A program made the translations under genes and the position numbers. The notes under the pieces are model-generated. The model worked only from the letters and a program-made list of their open reading frames with translations. It was not told where the DNA came from and did not search any database. Shown here piece after piece: positions 63,569 to 64,000 of a stretch of 64,000 nucleotides of DNA (position 1 is the stretch's first letter; each line of letters opens with the position of its first letter). Origin of the DNA: Yoonia sp. BS5-3 (GTDB lineage: Bacteria; Pseudomonadota; Alphaproteobacteria; Rhodobacterales; Rhodobacteraceae); NCBI RefSeq assembly GCF_038069655.2, contig NZ_CP150951.2, positions 1,700,001 through 1,764,000 of the forward strand. Direction: 5' to 3'.

Positions 63569-64000
63569 ATGGGAAAAAGACCCAATTTTCTGTTTATCAC
63601 TGCAGACCAACATAGGGGCGATTGCTTTGGTTTCGCAGGGCGGCGGGTATCAACCCCGCATCTTGATGAAATGGCTCGGGGCGGCACGGTCTTTTCGGCT
63701 TGCATGACCGTCAATCCCATTTGCCAGCCCGCGCGGGCCTCGATGCTAACAGGGCTATTGCCGCGCACGCATGGGGTCTCTGACAATGGGATCGATCTGG
63801 ACCCCGCTTTGGGGCAGGCTGGTTTTGCAGGCCGGTTGTCGGGGGCGGGCTATCGGACATCCTTGATCGGCAAGGCGCATTTTGCGACGTCGCATAATTT
63901 TCAGCCCAGCGGAACGCCGGAATGCCGCGACAGCATGCAGCATTTCGGCCCGGACTGGCACGGCCCCTATATGGGCTTTGATCATGTCGAACTTGTTGTC
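63569..64000 (+). CDS. Second sulfatase, 3' truncated by the window edge
   Basis: The ATG at 63569 follows TTAGGGGC and the frame stays open to the end (144 residues seen). It begins RPNFLFITADQHRGDCFGFA, the sulfatase start, and has the formylglycine motif CQPAR in ICQPARASMLTGLLPRTHG, the CxPxR form. IGKAHFATSH continues the family pattern. It is a paralogue of the preceding gene, with a different CxPxR middle residue (A in place of S). Confidence 0.85.
   Translation, partial: MGKRPNFLFITADQHRGDCFGFAGRRVSTPHLDEMARGGTVFSACMTVNPICQPARASMLTGLLPRTHGVSDNGIDLDPALGQAGFAGRLSGAGYRTSLIGKAHFATSHNFQPSGTPECRDSMQHFGPDWHGPYMGFDHVELVV

Noticed and set aside
1-64000. CRISPR arrays, tRNA or rRNA genes, riboswitches
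   Set aside because: No regularly spaced repeats, cloverleaf genes or conserved riboswitch cores were found on either strand.

Overview
The window reads as one chromosomal segment of an alphaproteobacterium, most likely Rhodobacteraceae (Roseobacter group). Pointers are the folC-accD pair with ATGA overlaps, an orphan Cys-type formate dehydrogenase alpha subunit, an AcnB of 929 residues, a protein I recognise as DUF6478-like, and the general codon style. This placement is inference from gene content; no rRNA or other phylogenetic marker lies in the window.

Layout. 1-16.7 kb is ordinary chromosome: a response-regulator tail, formate dehydrogenase, an outer-membrane barrel, an AraC regulator with a lipoprotein hydrolase, a MipA/OmpV barrel, a CPT-like kinase, folC, accD, a CPBP protease, ilvD and small conserved genes. 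One gene here does not fit: a SycD-like TPR chaperone at 7.9-8.5 kb. 16.7-47.2 kb is an apparently complete non-flagellar type III secretion system (T3SS) of the Ysc/Psc architecture. 47.2-55.9 kb is a signalling block: GGDEF-EAL, hybrid histidine kinase, CheB-CheR-PAS, a single-domain response regulator and a degenerate kinase-like protein. 56-64 kb holds acnB, a TctC-type binding protein followed by a tctA remnant, a LysR regulator, an amidohydrolase and two sulfatases, the last cut by the window edge.

The T3SS has the gatekeeper SctW with two small chaperones (minus strand). A plus-strand block follows: a small unknown gene, a 560-residue tip-protein candidate, SctX, SctY, a SycD-like chaperone, the translocators SctE and SctB, further chaperones, a 235-residue membrane protein, a coiled-coil substrate candidate, a CesT-like chaperone and an 87-residue protein. 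A long minus-strand operon encodes YscG-like, SctI, J, K, L, N, O, P, Q, R, S, T and U, mostly with ATGA overlaps. A right plus-strand part has SctV, a small secreted-like protein, a Crp/Fnr regulator, YscE-like, needle SctF, SctD and a secretin. Two parts depart from the usual Ysc scheme: SctD carries about 330 extra periplasmic residues, and the secretin in the SctC position looks like the type II secretin GspD.

The main regulatory finding is a 16-bp palindrome, consensus TGTRC-N6-GYACA, upstream of seven T3SS-related transcription units including the distant chaperone at 8 kb. In each case a -10-like hexamer (TAG/TAA/TAT/TAC start) lies 28.5-29.5 bp from the box centre, the spacing expected for class II activation by a Crp/Fnr protein. 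The cluster encodes exactly one such protein. I infer a dedicated T3SS regulon and use it to tie the orphan chaperone to the system. Family assignments rest on recalled family sequences and visible motifs; no database search was run.
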